7,000 nt of DNA from an uncultured Saprospiraceae bacterium (GTDB taxonomy: Bacteria; Bacteroidota; Bacteroidia; Chitinophagales; Saprospiraceae), in NCBI GenBank assembly GCA_938044055.1, contig CALIQO010000488.1:1-7000 (forward strand), in the 5' to 3' direction. The position numbers and the translations under genes were made by a program. Below are positions 1 through 6,223 of the stretch, in pieces (the first letter of the stretch is position 1; each line of letters opens with the position of its first letter). A model generated the notes under the pieces. That model searched no databases. It had not been told where the DNA came from and saw only the letters and a list, made by a program, of their open reading frames with translations.

Positions 1-93
1 TGGATCTCCTGGTATCTATCAGAACTCAATGACGTAGATGCAAGTGAAATTGAGGCAATAAATCACCTTAAATCTGCACTTGGTAAATTGTAA
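1..93 (+). CDS. C-terminal end of an unidentified protein (5' truncated)
   Basis: An open frame enters at base 1 and stops at TAA 91-93, giving the last 30 residues. They begin WISWYLSELN and end LKSALGKL. The composition is ordinary for a soluble helical tail, with Asp/Glu-rich and Leu-rich stretches. It is too short to assign a family. No clear intrinsic terminator follows; the nearest structure is a weak 6-bp hairpin at 145-163. It could instead be chance open frame, but codon use looks protein-like and the frame is open to the window edge. Confidence 0.55.
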   Translation, partial: WISWYLSELNDVDASEIEAINHLKSALGKL

Positions 94-252
94 TTCTGCA
101 CTAATTTTCATGCTAGCCTTACCTGTTTGTATTAGAGTAAATGCAGTGCTATGATCAAGCACTCCTTCCCGTATATTTTCTAAAATGACCTTTAGGAAAG
201 TTTACACTGTATCAATGATTTTATACTCTGACTTATTCGTTAAGTGAACCTA

Positions 253-282
253 CTATTGTTTCTTTTAAAGAATAAACGATAG
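253..282. promoter_or_regulatory. imperfect inverted repeat in the leader of the GT4 gene
   Basis: The outer arms CTATTG (253-258) and CGATAG (277-282) pair, with one G-T wobble. The inner arms TTCTT (260-264) and AAGAA (268-272) pair around a TTA loop. The core TTCTTT-T-AAAGAA (260-272) is a perfect odd-centred palindrome. It ends 39 bp before the glycosyltransferase ATG at 322. It could be an operator for a dimeric regulator or a folded 5' leader. It lacks the GC stem and T-run of an intrinsic terminator. Function is not shown by sequence. Confidence 0.3.
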
Positions 283-321
283 AGCAACATTGTAGTTAAT
301 TCAGAACATTAAATCACTTAT

Positions 322-1473
322 ATGAGAAAGATTAAAGTGGCTTTTTTTACGGATATATTGAGAAGAGGTTTCGATGGCGCCAACCGGACGATGTTTCATA
401 TAATCGATCGCATACCTCAAGATCAATACGAGTATTTCTTTATCTATGGAGATGGTGATGAAACCATACATGAACACTTTCCTTCTTTCCGAATTCCACA
501 TATAGGTATACCTTTTAATAAACCATATAAATTGGCACTGCCAGCTATGGTTTCTTCTAAGTTGAAGAAAAAATTGGATCGATTCAGACCCGATGTAATT
601 CACATCGCTAGTCCTTCAATTCTTGGAAATTTTGCCTTAGATTATGCAACGCCCAGAAGCATTCCTACCATCTCCATTTACCATACCCATTTTATTTCTT
701 ACGTACCTTTTTATACCAGTAAGATACCTATGATTACACCGCTTGCGCAAAAGTCTGTTATAGCTGGACAACGGATTTTTTACAATAAGTGCGATAAGGT
801 TTTAGTACCGACGAACTACATAAAGAATGAATTGATTAGATATGGATTTCATGAAGAAAAATTGACGGTATGGCCCCGAGGCCTCGACCATGAAATCTTC
901 CAACCCAGATCGGAAAAAGTCATTAAAAATAACGAGGGCTTTAAAATATTATTCGCCAGTAGACTAGTCTGGGAAAAGAACCTAGAAACGCTTATCGAAA
1001 TATATCGTAAAACCAGGTTTATATCAGAAGATATTGAATTTATAATTGTGGGGGATGGTCCAGCAGGTGATGAAATGAAACGTTCTATGCCACAGGCACA
1101 TTTCACAGGAAGTTTAAGTCAACAAGAACTTGCCGCATATTATCGTTCTTCCGATTTATTTTTATTCCCATCTTTTTCAGAAACTTATGGCAATGTTTTA
1201 CTAGAAGCAATGGCTTGTGGGTGCCCTTGTCTGGCTGCTAGGGGAGGAGGCACCTTAGATTTGGTGAGAAATGAAATAAATGGTGTACTTGTTGAACCAC
1301 ATGCAGTCGATGAATATGTGATAGGAATTATAAATTTAAAGAACAATCCTCATAAAAGGCAGAAACTTAGAGAAGGAGGGTTGAATTTTACCCAATCCTT
1401 ATCCTGGGATGAACTCATAAGAAAATACTTAAAGATTGTTGATAATTATGCTGCTTCCTACGTATGGGTTTAA
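322..1473 (+). CDS. GT4-family glycosyltransferase (GT-B fold)
   Basis: A 383-residue protein of typical GT4 length that should transfer a sugar from a nucleotide-sugar donor to a lipid or glycan acceptor at the cytoplasmic face of the membrane. The N-terminal acceptor domain (about residues 4-190) has the glycine-containing loop RRGFDGANR (14-22), YHTHF (120-124) and the hinge GLDHEIF (187-193). The C-terminal donor domain has FASRLVWEKNL (211-221), whose Arg214 and Lys219 are the usual diphosphate contacts, then VGDGP (243-247). The E-x7-E signature is Glu287 and Glu295 in SETYGNVLLEA. This layout resembles GT4 enzymes making glycolipids or mannosides, such as the MgtA/PimB/SqdX groups, but donor and acceptor cannot be read from sequence. 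The ATG at 322 is the first Met before the beta-strand IKVAFFT; no good Shine-Dalgarno site is present. It appears monocistronic and converges on the PNPOx-like gene. Confidence 0.93.
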   Translation: MRKIKVAFFTDILRRGFDGANRTMFHIIDRIPQDQYEYFFIYGDGDETIHEHFPSFRIPHIGIPFNKPYKLALPAMVSSKLKKKLDRFRPDVIHIASPSILGNFALDYATPRSIPTISIYHTHFISYVPFYTSKIPMITPLAQKSVIAGQRIFYNKCDKVLVPTNYIKNELIRYGFHEEKLTVWPRGLDHEIFQPRSEKVIKNNEGFKILFASRLVWEKNLETLIEIYRKTRFISEDIEFIIVGDGPAGDEMKRSMPQAHFTGSLSQQELAAYYRSSDLFLFPSFSETYGNVLLEAMACGCPCLAARGGGTLDLVRNEINGVLVEPHAVDEYVIGIINLKNNPHKRQKLREGGLNFTQSLSWDELIRKYLKIVDNYAASYVWV

Positions 1474-1483
1474 ACGATGAAAT

Positions 1484-1538
1484 TTTTCATGGTGCATGAA
1501 AATAAAAAATACAGGTAATTCTAGTCTTGATTAGAATT
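1484..1538. terminator. weak stem-loops between two convergent genes
   Basis: Two AT-rich hairpins fill the 86-bp gap between converging genes. One pairs TTTTCATG (1484-1491) with CATGAAAA (1495-1502). The other pairs AATTCTA (1517-1523) with TAGAATT (1532-1538). Read on the minus strand, the second is followed within a few bases by a T-rich run (complement of 1500-1510), so it could end the PNPOx transcript. Stems are low in GC, so termination efficiency is uncertain. Confidence 0.4.
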
Positions 1539-1559
1539 TAGCAGATTGAAGATCAATGG

Positions 1560-2087
1560 CTACGGCGTGACCCATCTTGCATCAAATGCCTCTCTATATG
1601 CCTTTACTCTTAAGTGGTACGGCTTCTGCAGTTTTAATACATCATAAGAATCTACGCGAATTTCAATGAGGCAGAAGTAATTTTCTTGTCCAAAGGAGAC
1701 CTCATTGGTTTCCTGCGTAGTGCTAGGTTTTAGAATAGAAGAATAATCCCTGCTATAAGTAAGCGCTTTTTCTTTATGCGTTTCGAATGTAGGTCCCGAT
1801 GTTATAATTTTAGCTTTCCCTGACATCCTGATTTGTAATCTTTTCTTATCGTCATAGGCCAATAGGTGTACGGAATCCATTTCCTTGATTTCTGCACATT
1901 TCTGTGTTCTAGAATCTGTATAAAATAATAGGGTATGGTTCTCTTGTTCGAAATTTCTGAGAATGAGTATCCGAGCACTCGGTAGGGTAGTGGACAATAC
2001 GACTTCCCTCATCTGGTGGCTCCTCTCAACACTGGCTCTACTCAATTGCTTGAGTGATTCATCGAAAAAGGTGGAGGCATCTTCCAT
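1560..2087 (-). CDS. pyridoxamine 5'-phosphate oxidase-like flavin-binding protein
   Basis: A 175-residue single-domain protein with the FMN-binding split-barrel pattern of the PNPOx superfamily, closest in style to the Alr4036/Pyridox_oxase_2 group. Visible motifs are RILILR (39-44), LFYTDSRTQK (54-63) with the phosphate-contacting Arg and Lys, and LQIRMSGKA (84-92). The C-terminus WVTP resembles the RLxP-type ending of PNPOx proteins. True PdxH is usually longer (over 200 residues) and carries further substrate-binding segments, so a general flavin or cofactor-binding oxidoreductase is safer than vitamin B6 synthesis. It is the second gene of a likely two-gene unit, 18 bp behind the CNNM protein on the same strand. 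The ATG at 2087 is the natural start; no strong ribosome-binding site is visible. Confidence 0.85.
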   Translation of the reverse strand: MEDASTFFDESLKQLSRASVERSHQMREVVLSTTLPSARILILRNFEQENHTLLFYTDSRTQKCAEIKEMDSVHLLAYDDKKRLQIRMSGKAKIITSGPTFETHKEKALTYSRDYSSILKPSTTQETNEVSFGQENYFCLIEIRVDSYDVLKLQKPYHLRVKAYREAFDARWVTP

Positions 2088-2105
2088 TATAAGATAGGCA
2101 AAGGA

Positions 2106-3179
2106 TTATTCTATGAGGCCCATTTTCTTAGCACGCTCTTCCCATTTTCTTCTAGCGTAAGCTTGAAGATCTGCTATTTTATCTGTTTCATCGGTAATCT
2201 CTAACCCGAGTACCGTTTCGAAAATGTCTTCTTGAGATACAATACCGACTACTGAGCCATAGTCATCAACGGTTACAGCGATGTGATTTTTTTCTGTAGT
2301 AAGCAGATCAAGCAGCTCTATTATTGCTTTGTCTTCATGCACTAAAGCAAGGTTACGCTTGATGCTAGAGATTGTATCTTCTCCTCGCCCTTCTAGAATC
2401 TGCTGAAGCAATTCATCTTTCAAGAAGAATCCTGTTATGTCATCTGGATTTTCTCCATGTACAGGTATTCTAGAAAAACGAAAAGGTTTATGCTGGTCGT
2501 AAAATGCTTGTAAGCTCATAGATTCATCTACCATCTGTAACATCGACCTAGGGGTCATGATATCGTGTGCCGTCAATTCATCTAAAGACAATAGGTTTCT
2601 AATAACGGCAGATTCACTCTTTCCGATTACACCTCCTTCCTCACTGACGCTTGTGATAGCTGCTATATCTTCTCTAGAGAATACGGACTTTACCTCTTTG
2701 TTCTTGAGTTTCTTAGTTATCAATTGTGATACCCATACCAGTGGTGCAAGTACGAAAAGCAATACCTTAATCGACTTAACAGTAAAGTTGGCTAGTTTCT
2801 TCCAATAGTTAGCTCCTATGGTTTTAGGAATAATTTCTGACAATATCAATATAGCAAGTGTCATGACCACAGCTACTACAGTCTCCCATGTTAGATTAAT
2901 TCCTGGAATAGGATTCCCCTTATCTTCGAAGTACTTTTTTGCTTGGATACCCACACCGATGGCACCGAAAGTATGTGCAATGGTATTCAAAGTAAGAATA
3001 GCAGACAAGGGTCTATCTATGTCTTCTTTGAACTTATTGAGTTCGTCACCTAGCTTTTTACCCTCTCTTTGCTGGGTATTTATGAATGATGGAGTGATGC
3101 TCAGAAGTACTGCTTCCCATATTGAGCATAAGAATGAGGCCACAATAGAGACCAAAAAGAAAATTATTAGCATTAACAT
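2106..3179 (-). CDS. CNNM/DUF21 transmembrane protein with paired CBS domains
   Basis: A 357-residue inner-membrane protein of the CNNM/CorC/hemolysin-C-like family, linked in other organisms to Mg2+ or Co2+ efflux. The DUF21 (CNNM) membrane domain spans about residues 1-170, with hydrophobic helices near 3-25, 60-80, 100-118 and 135-155. It carries the family hallmark SEIIPKTIGANYW (114-126). Then come an acidic linker and the CBS pair: CBS1 opens at HDIMTPR (205-211) and CBS2 covers about 274-330 with VDDYGSVVGIVSQEDIFE. The protein ends about 27 residues after CBS2, so it lacks the CorC_HlyC domain found at the end of many homologues. The frame also allows a TTG start at 3194 (five more residues). 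ATG 3179 is preferred because it begins the first membrane helix directly. Substrate is not determinable here. Confidence 0.9.
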   Translation of the reverse strand: MLMLIIFFLVSIVASFLCSIWEAVLLSITPSFINTQQREGKKLGDELNKFKEDIDRPLSAILTLNTIAHTFGAIGVGIQAKKYFEDKGNPIPGINLTWETVVAVVMTLAILILSEIIPKTIGANYWKKLANFTVKSIKVLLFVLAPLVWVSQLITKKLKNKEVKSVFSREDIAAITSVSEEGGVIGKSESAVIRNLLSLDELTAHDIMTPRSMLQMVDESMSLQAFYDQHKPFRFSRIPVHGENPDDITGFFLKDELLQQILEGRGEDTISSIKRNLALVHEDKAIIELLDLLTTEKNHIAVTVDDYGSVVGIVSQEDIFETVLGLEITDETDKIADLQAYARRKWEERAKKMGLIE

Positions 3180-3321
3180 GGTGTAAAGAAACAAATAACT
3201 TCTGAATCTTACTATATATAATACATATTAAACATATGAGCGTGTTTATAAGGCCTGAAGGGCATTTCCTTTTTAACTTTTATTGTGAATACTCCAACCT
3301 TAAGGAGTGAAATGAAAGATA

Positions 3322-3350
3322 TTTATCATTTTTTTTTAAAAAAATGTCAA
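3322..3350 (-). promoter_or_regulatory. possible promoter for the CNNM-PNPOx pair
   Basis: On the minus strand TTGACA (complement of 3345-3350) is followed after 17 bases of pure T/A tract by GATAAA (complement of 3322-3327), a fair sigma-70-like pair. It would leave a leader of about 140 bases before the CNNM ATG. Bacteroidetes usually use TTTG and TAnnTTTG boxes with a different spacing. The TTTG here (overlapping TTGACA) has only a poor partner, TATCTTTC, too far away. Tentative. Confidence 0.25.
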
Positions 3351-3424
3351 ATTCTATAGGGTTAACCCTGAAAATATGTGTCTTATATATGAAAGTGAAG
3401 TAAAGTTTTCAAAATTGCGTCAAA

Positions 3425-3454
3425 AATCACTCTCTTCTCACAAAGAGCGTGATT
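3425..3454 (-). terminator. second hairpin of a tandem terminator
   Basis: AATCAC (3425-3430) pairs with GTGATT (3449-3454), and CTCTT (3432-3436) with AAGAG (3443-3447), separated by one T/C mismatch. The loop is CTCACA. On the minus strand the stem runs directly into a short T-run (complement of 3422-3426). It lies just behind the stronger hairpin at 3461-3497 and would act as a backup stop for DUF2805 transcripts. Confidence 0.55.
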
Positions 3455-3460
3455 AAAAAG

Positions 3461-3497
3461 AAAAAAAGTGGTAGAAAAAGTTCTAACCACTTTTTTT
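3461..3497. terminator. strong bidirectional intrinsic terminator
   Basis: A7-GTGGT-AGAA (3461-3476) pairs with TTCT-A-ACCAC-T7 (3481-3497) around an AAAG loop, with one bulged A at 3485. The long stem is flanked by A and T runs on both sides, so it has a U-tract in either direction. The T-run on the minus strand continues past the stem (complement of 3455-3467). It sits 63 bp past the DUF2805 stop and should end that gene's transcript. No annotated plus-strand gene reads into it from the left. Confidence 0.8.
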
Positions 3498-3560
3498 ATT
3501 TTAACCCTGAGTTAAGTTTAATTTTCACCTTTACGTACTTAACCCACTCTTAAGCAGCAA

Positions 3561-3836
3561 TTACCTTTTTGATATATTATTATTGCTGATATTTTTTTGC
3601 CTTGAGCACTTATATCTCCCCTCAGTGAAAGTTCTTTTTTTGCTGTGTTTCGTAGATCTTCCTTGCACCCTTGCCCGCCACATCTTCCAACTTTTTAATT
3701 TCATCTCCCGCCGCATTATCTTTATTACGGTTTTTTCTGAGATTCCGTATTGTGCCTCGATGGCATCGAAAGGAGTGCGATCTTCCCAAGCCATCTCTAC
3801 AATTCGATCTATGTCAATTTCTGATAAATCAGGCAT
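3561..3836 (-). CDS. DUF2805 / TIGR03643-family small helix-turn-helix-like protein
   Basis: A 91-residue protein recognised by its N-terminal core DIDRIVEMAWEDRTPFDAIE. The segment TPFDAIEAQYGISEKTVIKIMRREM (about 22-46) has the spacing of a helix-turn-helix (Ala, then Gly at the turn, then a Ser-Glu-Lys-Thr-Val helix). The rest is very basic, with a KxWKMWRARVQGRxTKH motif, KCSRQ, and an Asn/Lys-rich tail. DNA or RNA binding is plausible but unproven. Family members often accompany DUF2256 and cryptochrome/photolyase genes. Start choice: ATG 3836 (MPDLSE) has AAGGG 10 bases upstream. ATG 3845 (MNKMPD) would leave only one base after AAGGG. The open frame continues to 4058, but that extension lies antisense to DUF2256, matches nothing in the family and is rejected. 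The gene is divergent from DUF2256. Confidence 0.85.
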   Translation of the reverse strand: MPDLSEIDIDRIVEMAWEDRTPFDAIEAQYGISEKTVIKIMRREMKLKSWKMWRARVQGRSTKHSKKRTFTEGRYKCSRQKNISNNNISKR

Positions 3837-3845
3837 TTTATTCAT

Positions 3846-3925
3846 ACCCTTGATAACAATCCAACCAAGAACTTGTTGCAACACTAGGAACCATGAGTAT
3901 GAAGAATAAGCAAGGGTCAACAATA
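3846..3925. promoter_or_regulatory. divergent control region with central palindrome
   Basis: This short gap separates the upstream ATG option of DUF2805 (3845) from the ATG of DUF2256 (3926) and must hold both promoters. TGTTGCAACA (3874-3883) is a perfect 10-bp palindrome close to the midpoint and could be an operator. ACCCTTG (3846-3852) and CAAGGGT (3911-3917) are mirror images. Each supplies an AAGGG ribosome-binding site about 9-10 bases before the chosen start of its own gene. No convincing Bacteroidetes -33/-7 pair was identified. Confidence 0.45.
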
Positions 3926-4075
3926 ATGAAGCGTAACCTTCCTCAGAAAACCTGCCCCAGATGCAATAGACCTTTCCGATGGAGGAAGAAGTGGGAAAGC
4001 ATCTGGAATGAAATTGTATATTGTAGCCACAGATGTAGAAATAGAAGATGGCAGCCACAATCGGAAAAAAGATAA
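3926..4075 (+). CDS. DUF2256-family small Cys-rich (zinc-ribbon-like) protein
   Basis: A 49-residue protein matching DUF2256: [20 protein letters not shown], then W27, then [10 protein letters not shown]. Four cysteines as C10-x2-C13 and C33-x3-C37 suggest one zinc site, and the Arg/Lys/Trp-rich linker suggests nucleic-acid contact. No biochemical function is known to me for the family. The start at 3926 is chosen because family members begin just before the LPxKTC motif and because AAGGG (3912-3916) sits 9 bases upstream. In-frame ATGs at 3893 and 3899 would add a low-complexity leader. The last 28 bases overlap the glycosylase gene in another frame, which suggests translational coupling. 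Members are commonly found beside DUF2805 and photolyase/cryptochrome genes, so a repair role is the best guess. Confidence 0.88.
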   Translation: MKRNLPQKTCPRCNRPFRWRKKWESIWNEIVYCSHRCRNRRWQPQSEKR

Positions 4076-4722
4076 TAAAGTTTTATACTTCCCTAGAGAA
4101 TGGATGGAAACTGCCAGAAGGCATCGAGCTTCTTTATCCGTTTTCGGAGGATGCTACATTAAATTGTATTAAAGCTTTTTACACGCAGTATTTCAACGAT
4201 AATCGAGAAAGGACAATGATACTGGGGATTAACCCGGGTCGGTTCGGCGCAGGAGTTACTGGAGTCCCCTTTACGGATCCATGGCATCTAAAAGAATACT
4301 GTGACATTGATTCTCCATTCCCTATGCGCAAGGAGCTTTCCGCCATATATATTCATGAGTTGATAGAAGGTTACGGTGGGATTTCTGCGTTTTATGGATC
4401 GTTTTTTATTTCTTCAGTATGCCCGCTCGGATTTACTAAGAATGGGATAAACATCAATTATTACGACGAGAAAATGCTTCAAGAAGCAACTACACCCTAT
4501 ATTATAAAATACATTGAAGCCCAGTTAAAGCTAGGTTTTTCAAGGAAAAAGGTTTTCATCCTAGGGAAAGGAAAGAACTATGCTTTTTTCAAGAAGCTTA
4601 ATAAGGATCACAATTTCTTCGATGAAGTAATACCCTTGCCTCATCCCCGCTGGGTTATGCAATATCGAAGAAAGTATAAAGAAGAAATTGCTTCTGAGAT
4701 TCAGACTCTGTTGTCTATGTAA
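4048..4722 (+). CDS. SMUG2-like uracil-DNA glycosylase (DUF4918 type, UDG superfamily)
   Basis: A 224-residue base-excision-repair glycosylase expected to cut deaminated bases from DNA by hydrolysing the N-glycosidic bond. Motif 1 is [16 protein letters not shown] (60-75), matching the SMUG1 pattern GMNPGPFG...TGVPF, with Asn62 as the likely catalytic polar residue. Motif 2 is LPHPRW (197-202), with His199 in the minor-groove intercalating loop. ISSVCPLGF (121-129) aligns with the SMUG1 VHNxCPL segment. There Ser123 replaces the Asn that recognises uracil, as expected for the SMUG2 branch typified by Pedobacter heparinus. That enzyme is reported to act on xanthine as well as uracil. The ATG at 4048 overlaps DUF2256 by 28 bp; no clear separate ribosome-binding site exists, so coupling to DUF2256 is likely. 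It ends one base before the converging membrane-protein gene. Confidence 0.92.
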   Translation: MAATIGKKIIKFYTSLENGWKLPEGIELLYPFSEDATLNCIKAFYTQYFNDNRERTMILGINPGRFGAGVTGVPFTDPWHLKEYCDIDSPFPMRKELSAIYIHELIEGYGGISAFYGSFFISSVCPLGFTKNGININYYDEKMLQEATTPYIIKYIEAQLKLGFSRKKVFILGKGKNYAFFKKLNKDHNFFDEVIPLPHPRWVMQYRRKYKEEIASEIQTLLSM

Positions 4723-4723
4723 A

Positions 4724-6169
4724 TTACTTCCAAGTAACCCCATCGGCCAGTTTATAAGGGCCGATAGGTAGCTTGAAAAATTTAGGATTTAATTCTGATA
4801 GATCTGGTCTATTCGTAAACATTAAAAAAGTAGAATCTCGGCCTTCAACCCAGGAGTAACCCTTGTTGTCATAATCGATATATAATGTTCTAGAATGTTC
4901 CTTTCCTTCTATGCTTGTTAGGATCAGACTCTCCAGAGGTGTTTCATAGGGAAACCATATTTTATCCCAGTCCATATATTCCTGTGGGACAAATAACTTG
5001 GATGATTCAGGGTATAAATTCAAAGTTTCAGTATATCCATCTAGTCTATCCTCAAAAAAAGTATGCTTATCGTGGATCCGATCCATACAGAAGAAGGTCA
5101 GTACAATGAGTACTAGATTGAGATTTCCTCTTTTCTCTGACTTTCTCAAGAAAAAATAAACAGCTCCGGCCCAGACCATACCGAGCATTCCGAGATAACC
5201 ATCGATCATATAATATACATCCCCTCTTAAGTACGTATGCGTAAGCAGAACAACCATAAGCAACACTAGGGTTCCTAATACCATAGTAATTACCGGCATA
5301 AAGTGTTTTCTGTAAAGTAGATAGGCACCACAGCATATGGTCACCAATAATGGGAATACATACTCTGTATTAAAATAGAATTTTACAATGTGGTAAGCAT
5401 AATAACTATCCATGTTGCTCCACACATCAGAGAGATTGGCTAACAATGAAGTTTTCTCAGATTCATACGGATCTTGAGAGACATCATAAAACTTTAACCC
5501 GAATACGAGAAGAATACCTAGGACACTTATGTAAAATGCTGGATTCTTGTAATGTCGACCATAGAAATACTCAGCTCCTAATAGGATGCCTAACGGGAGG
5601 ATGATGATTGGATGGATGATATAGAGCCAGCAACTTAGAATGGCTAGTATAATCCAGTATGCACGCTTACTATACCATGAAATATTTTCTTTATTACAAG
5701 TGATCCATACGTAGAGCAGGGAAGCAACCACTAACGCAAATGTGATTTCTGTATGGGCTGCATAATGCTTATAGCGCATGGTCATACCTAGGGCAAGAGC
5801 CATGAATAATCCTCCTCTGGGAGATTTAAAAACATGAGCAGCAACAAGAAATAATCCATAGAACCATACGCCGAAACTTCCAGAGTAAGTGATCAATACA
5901 GTCTTTAAACCAGCGCCTAGTTTTATCATGGCGATCGGAAACCACTGTGTGAAGTGGCTTATAAGCCTACCATGCTTTACGAATACTTCCTCATGATTTA
6001 CCATATGGAAGGTGTAGTAACCTGCATCACAATTTAGCAATCTTTCTTTATAGTATATAAGAGTTCCTAGTAGATATGCTATGAAGAAAATATGACCTAA
6101 GTAGAGATAGACCTTATCGTCAGATAGCCAAGCGATTGTATTATGAAGACGGGTATTGTTCTTATTCAT
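4724..6169 (-). CDS. polytopic membrane protein, GT-C-like, unassigned family
   Basis: A 481-residue integral membrane protein I cannot name. About ten hydrophobic segments are visible, near residues 21-40, 91-114, 119-131, 142-157, 171-187, 188-204, 211-227, 269-286, 290-310, 318-341 and 350-363. A hydrophilic tail of about 118 residues (364-481) follows, probably periplasmic. The first loop (41-90) contains NCDAGYY (Asp48) and KHGRLISHF (Arg68). An acidic residue in the first outer loop, followed by many helices and a soluble C-terminal domain, is the architecture of GT-C glycosyltransferases using polyprenyl-phosphate sugars. It would also fit a flippase or O-antigen-type protein. It lies 54 bp downstream of a GT2 gene on the same strand, so a shared role in glycan or glycolipid assembly is inferred. 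ATG 6169 is the first plausible start; no strong ribosome-binding site is seen. Confidence 0.8.
   Translation of the reverse strand: MNKNNTRLHNTIAWLSDDKVYLYLGHIFFIAYLLGTLIYYKERLLNCDAGYYTFHMVNHEEVFVKHGRLISHFTQWFPIAMIKLGAGLKTVLITYSGSFGVWFYGLFLVAAHVFKSPRGGLFMALALGMTMRYKHYAAHTEITFALVVASLLYVWITCNKENISWYSKRAYWIILAILSCWLYIIHPIIILPLGILLGAEYFYGRHYKNPAFYISVLGILLVFGLKFYDVSQDPYESEKTSLLANLSDVWSNMDSYYAYHIVKFYFNTEYVFPLLVTICCGAYLLYRKHFMPVITMVLGTLVLLMVVLLTHTYLRGDVYYMIDGYLGMLGMVWAGAVYFFLRKSEKRGNLNLVLIVLTFFCMDRIHDKHTFFEDRLDGYTETLNLYPESSKLFVPQEYMDWDKIWFPYETPLESLILTSIEGKEHSRTLYIDYDNKGYSWVEGRDSTFLMFTNRPDLSELNPKFFKLPIGPYKLADGVTWK
4742..4765. repeat. GC-rich inverted repeat inside the end of the membrane-protein gene
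   Basis: ATCGGCC (4742-4748) and GGCCGAT (4759-4765) form a perfect 7-bp stem with a 10-nt loop, starting 20 bp past the stop of the glycosylase gene. There is no T-run on either side. It lies in the coding region for IGPYKLADG of the membrane protein. It could slow or end plus-strand transcripts of the glycosylase gene, since no other stop exists between the convergent genes, or be a coincidence of coding. Confidence 0.35.
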
Positions 6170-6223
6170 TATATCTGAGCTAAAGGTATGTATAGATGAC
6201 CTAGAATAAAAACAATTTCAGAC

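Larger units (their letters stand above)
3180..3560. other. gene-free spacer with palindromes and terminators
   Basis: No convincing gene was found in this stretch. It lies between the 3' end of the DUF2805 gene and the start of the CNNM gene, both on the minus strand. Contents: a hairpin ACTCC/GGAGT (3291-3308); a near-perfect palindrome of the form CA-T9-A7-TG (3327-3346); a perfect palindrome GGGTTAACCC (3359-3368); TTAACCC three times (3362, 3501, 3539), two of them within a 10-bp direct repeat TTAACCCTGA; the two terminators listed separately; and an inverted repeat GTTAAGT (3511-3517)/ACTTAAC (3537-3543). The CNNM promoter should be in the right-hand part of its upstream side, about 3200-3420. 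Confidence 0.6.

Noticed and set aside
145..163. AGTGCT/AGCACT hairpin after the truncated first gene as a terminator
   Set aside because: Only six base pairs and no following T-run; not enough to call.
2557..3186. Two plus-strand open frames (2557-2808 and 2818-3186)
   Set aside because: Both are antisense shadows of the CNNM gene, whose domains and motifs are unmistakable.
3180..3194. TTG start at 3194 for the CNNM protein
   Set aside because: It adds only five residues before an ATG that starts the first membrane helix; no ribosome-binding signal favours TTG. It cannot be fully excluded.
3312..3359. 15-codon plus-strand frame with AAGGAG just upstream
   Set aside because: Very short, crosses the T9-A7 palindrome, SD spacing is only 4 bases, and no downstream gene would make it a leader peptide.
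3846..4058. Upstream extension of the DUF2805 reading frame (up to 165 residues)
   Set aside because: It runs antisense to the clearly recognisable DUF2256 gene, has no family match by eye, and the good ribosome-binding site lies at the shorter start.
5067..5336. Minus-strand open frame of 89 codons
   Set aside because: It lies wholly inside the polytopic membrane-protein gene in another frame on the same strand and has no recognisable features.
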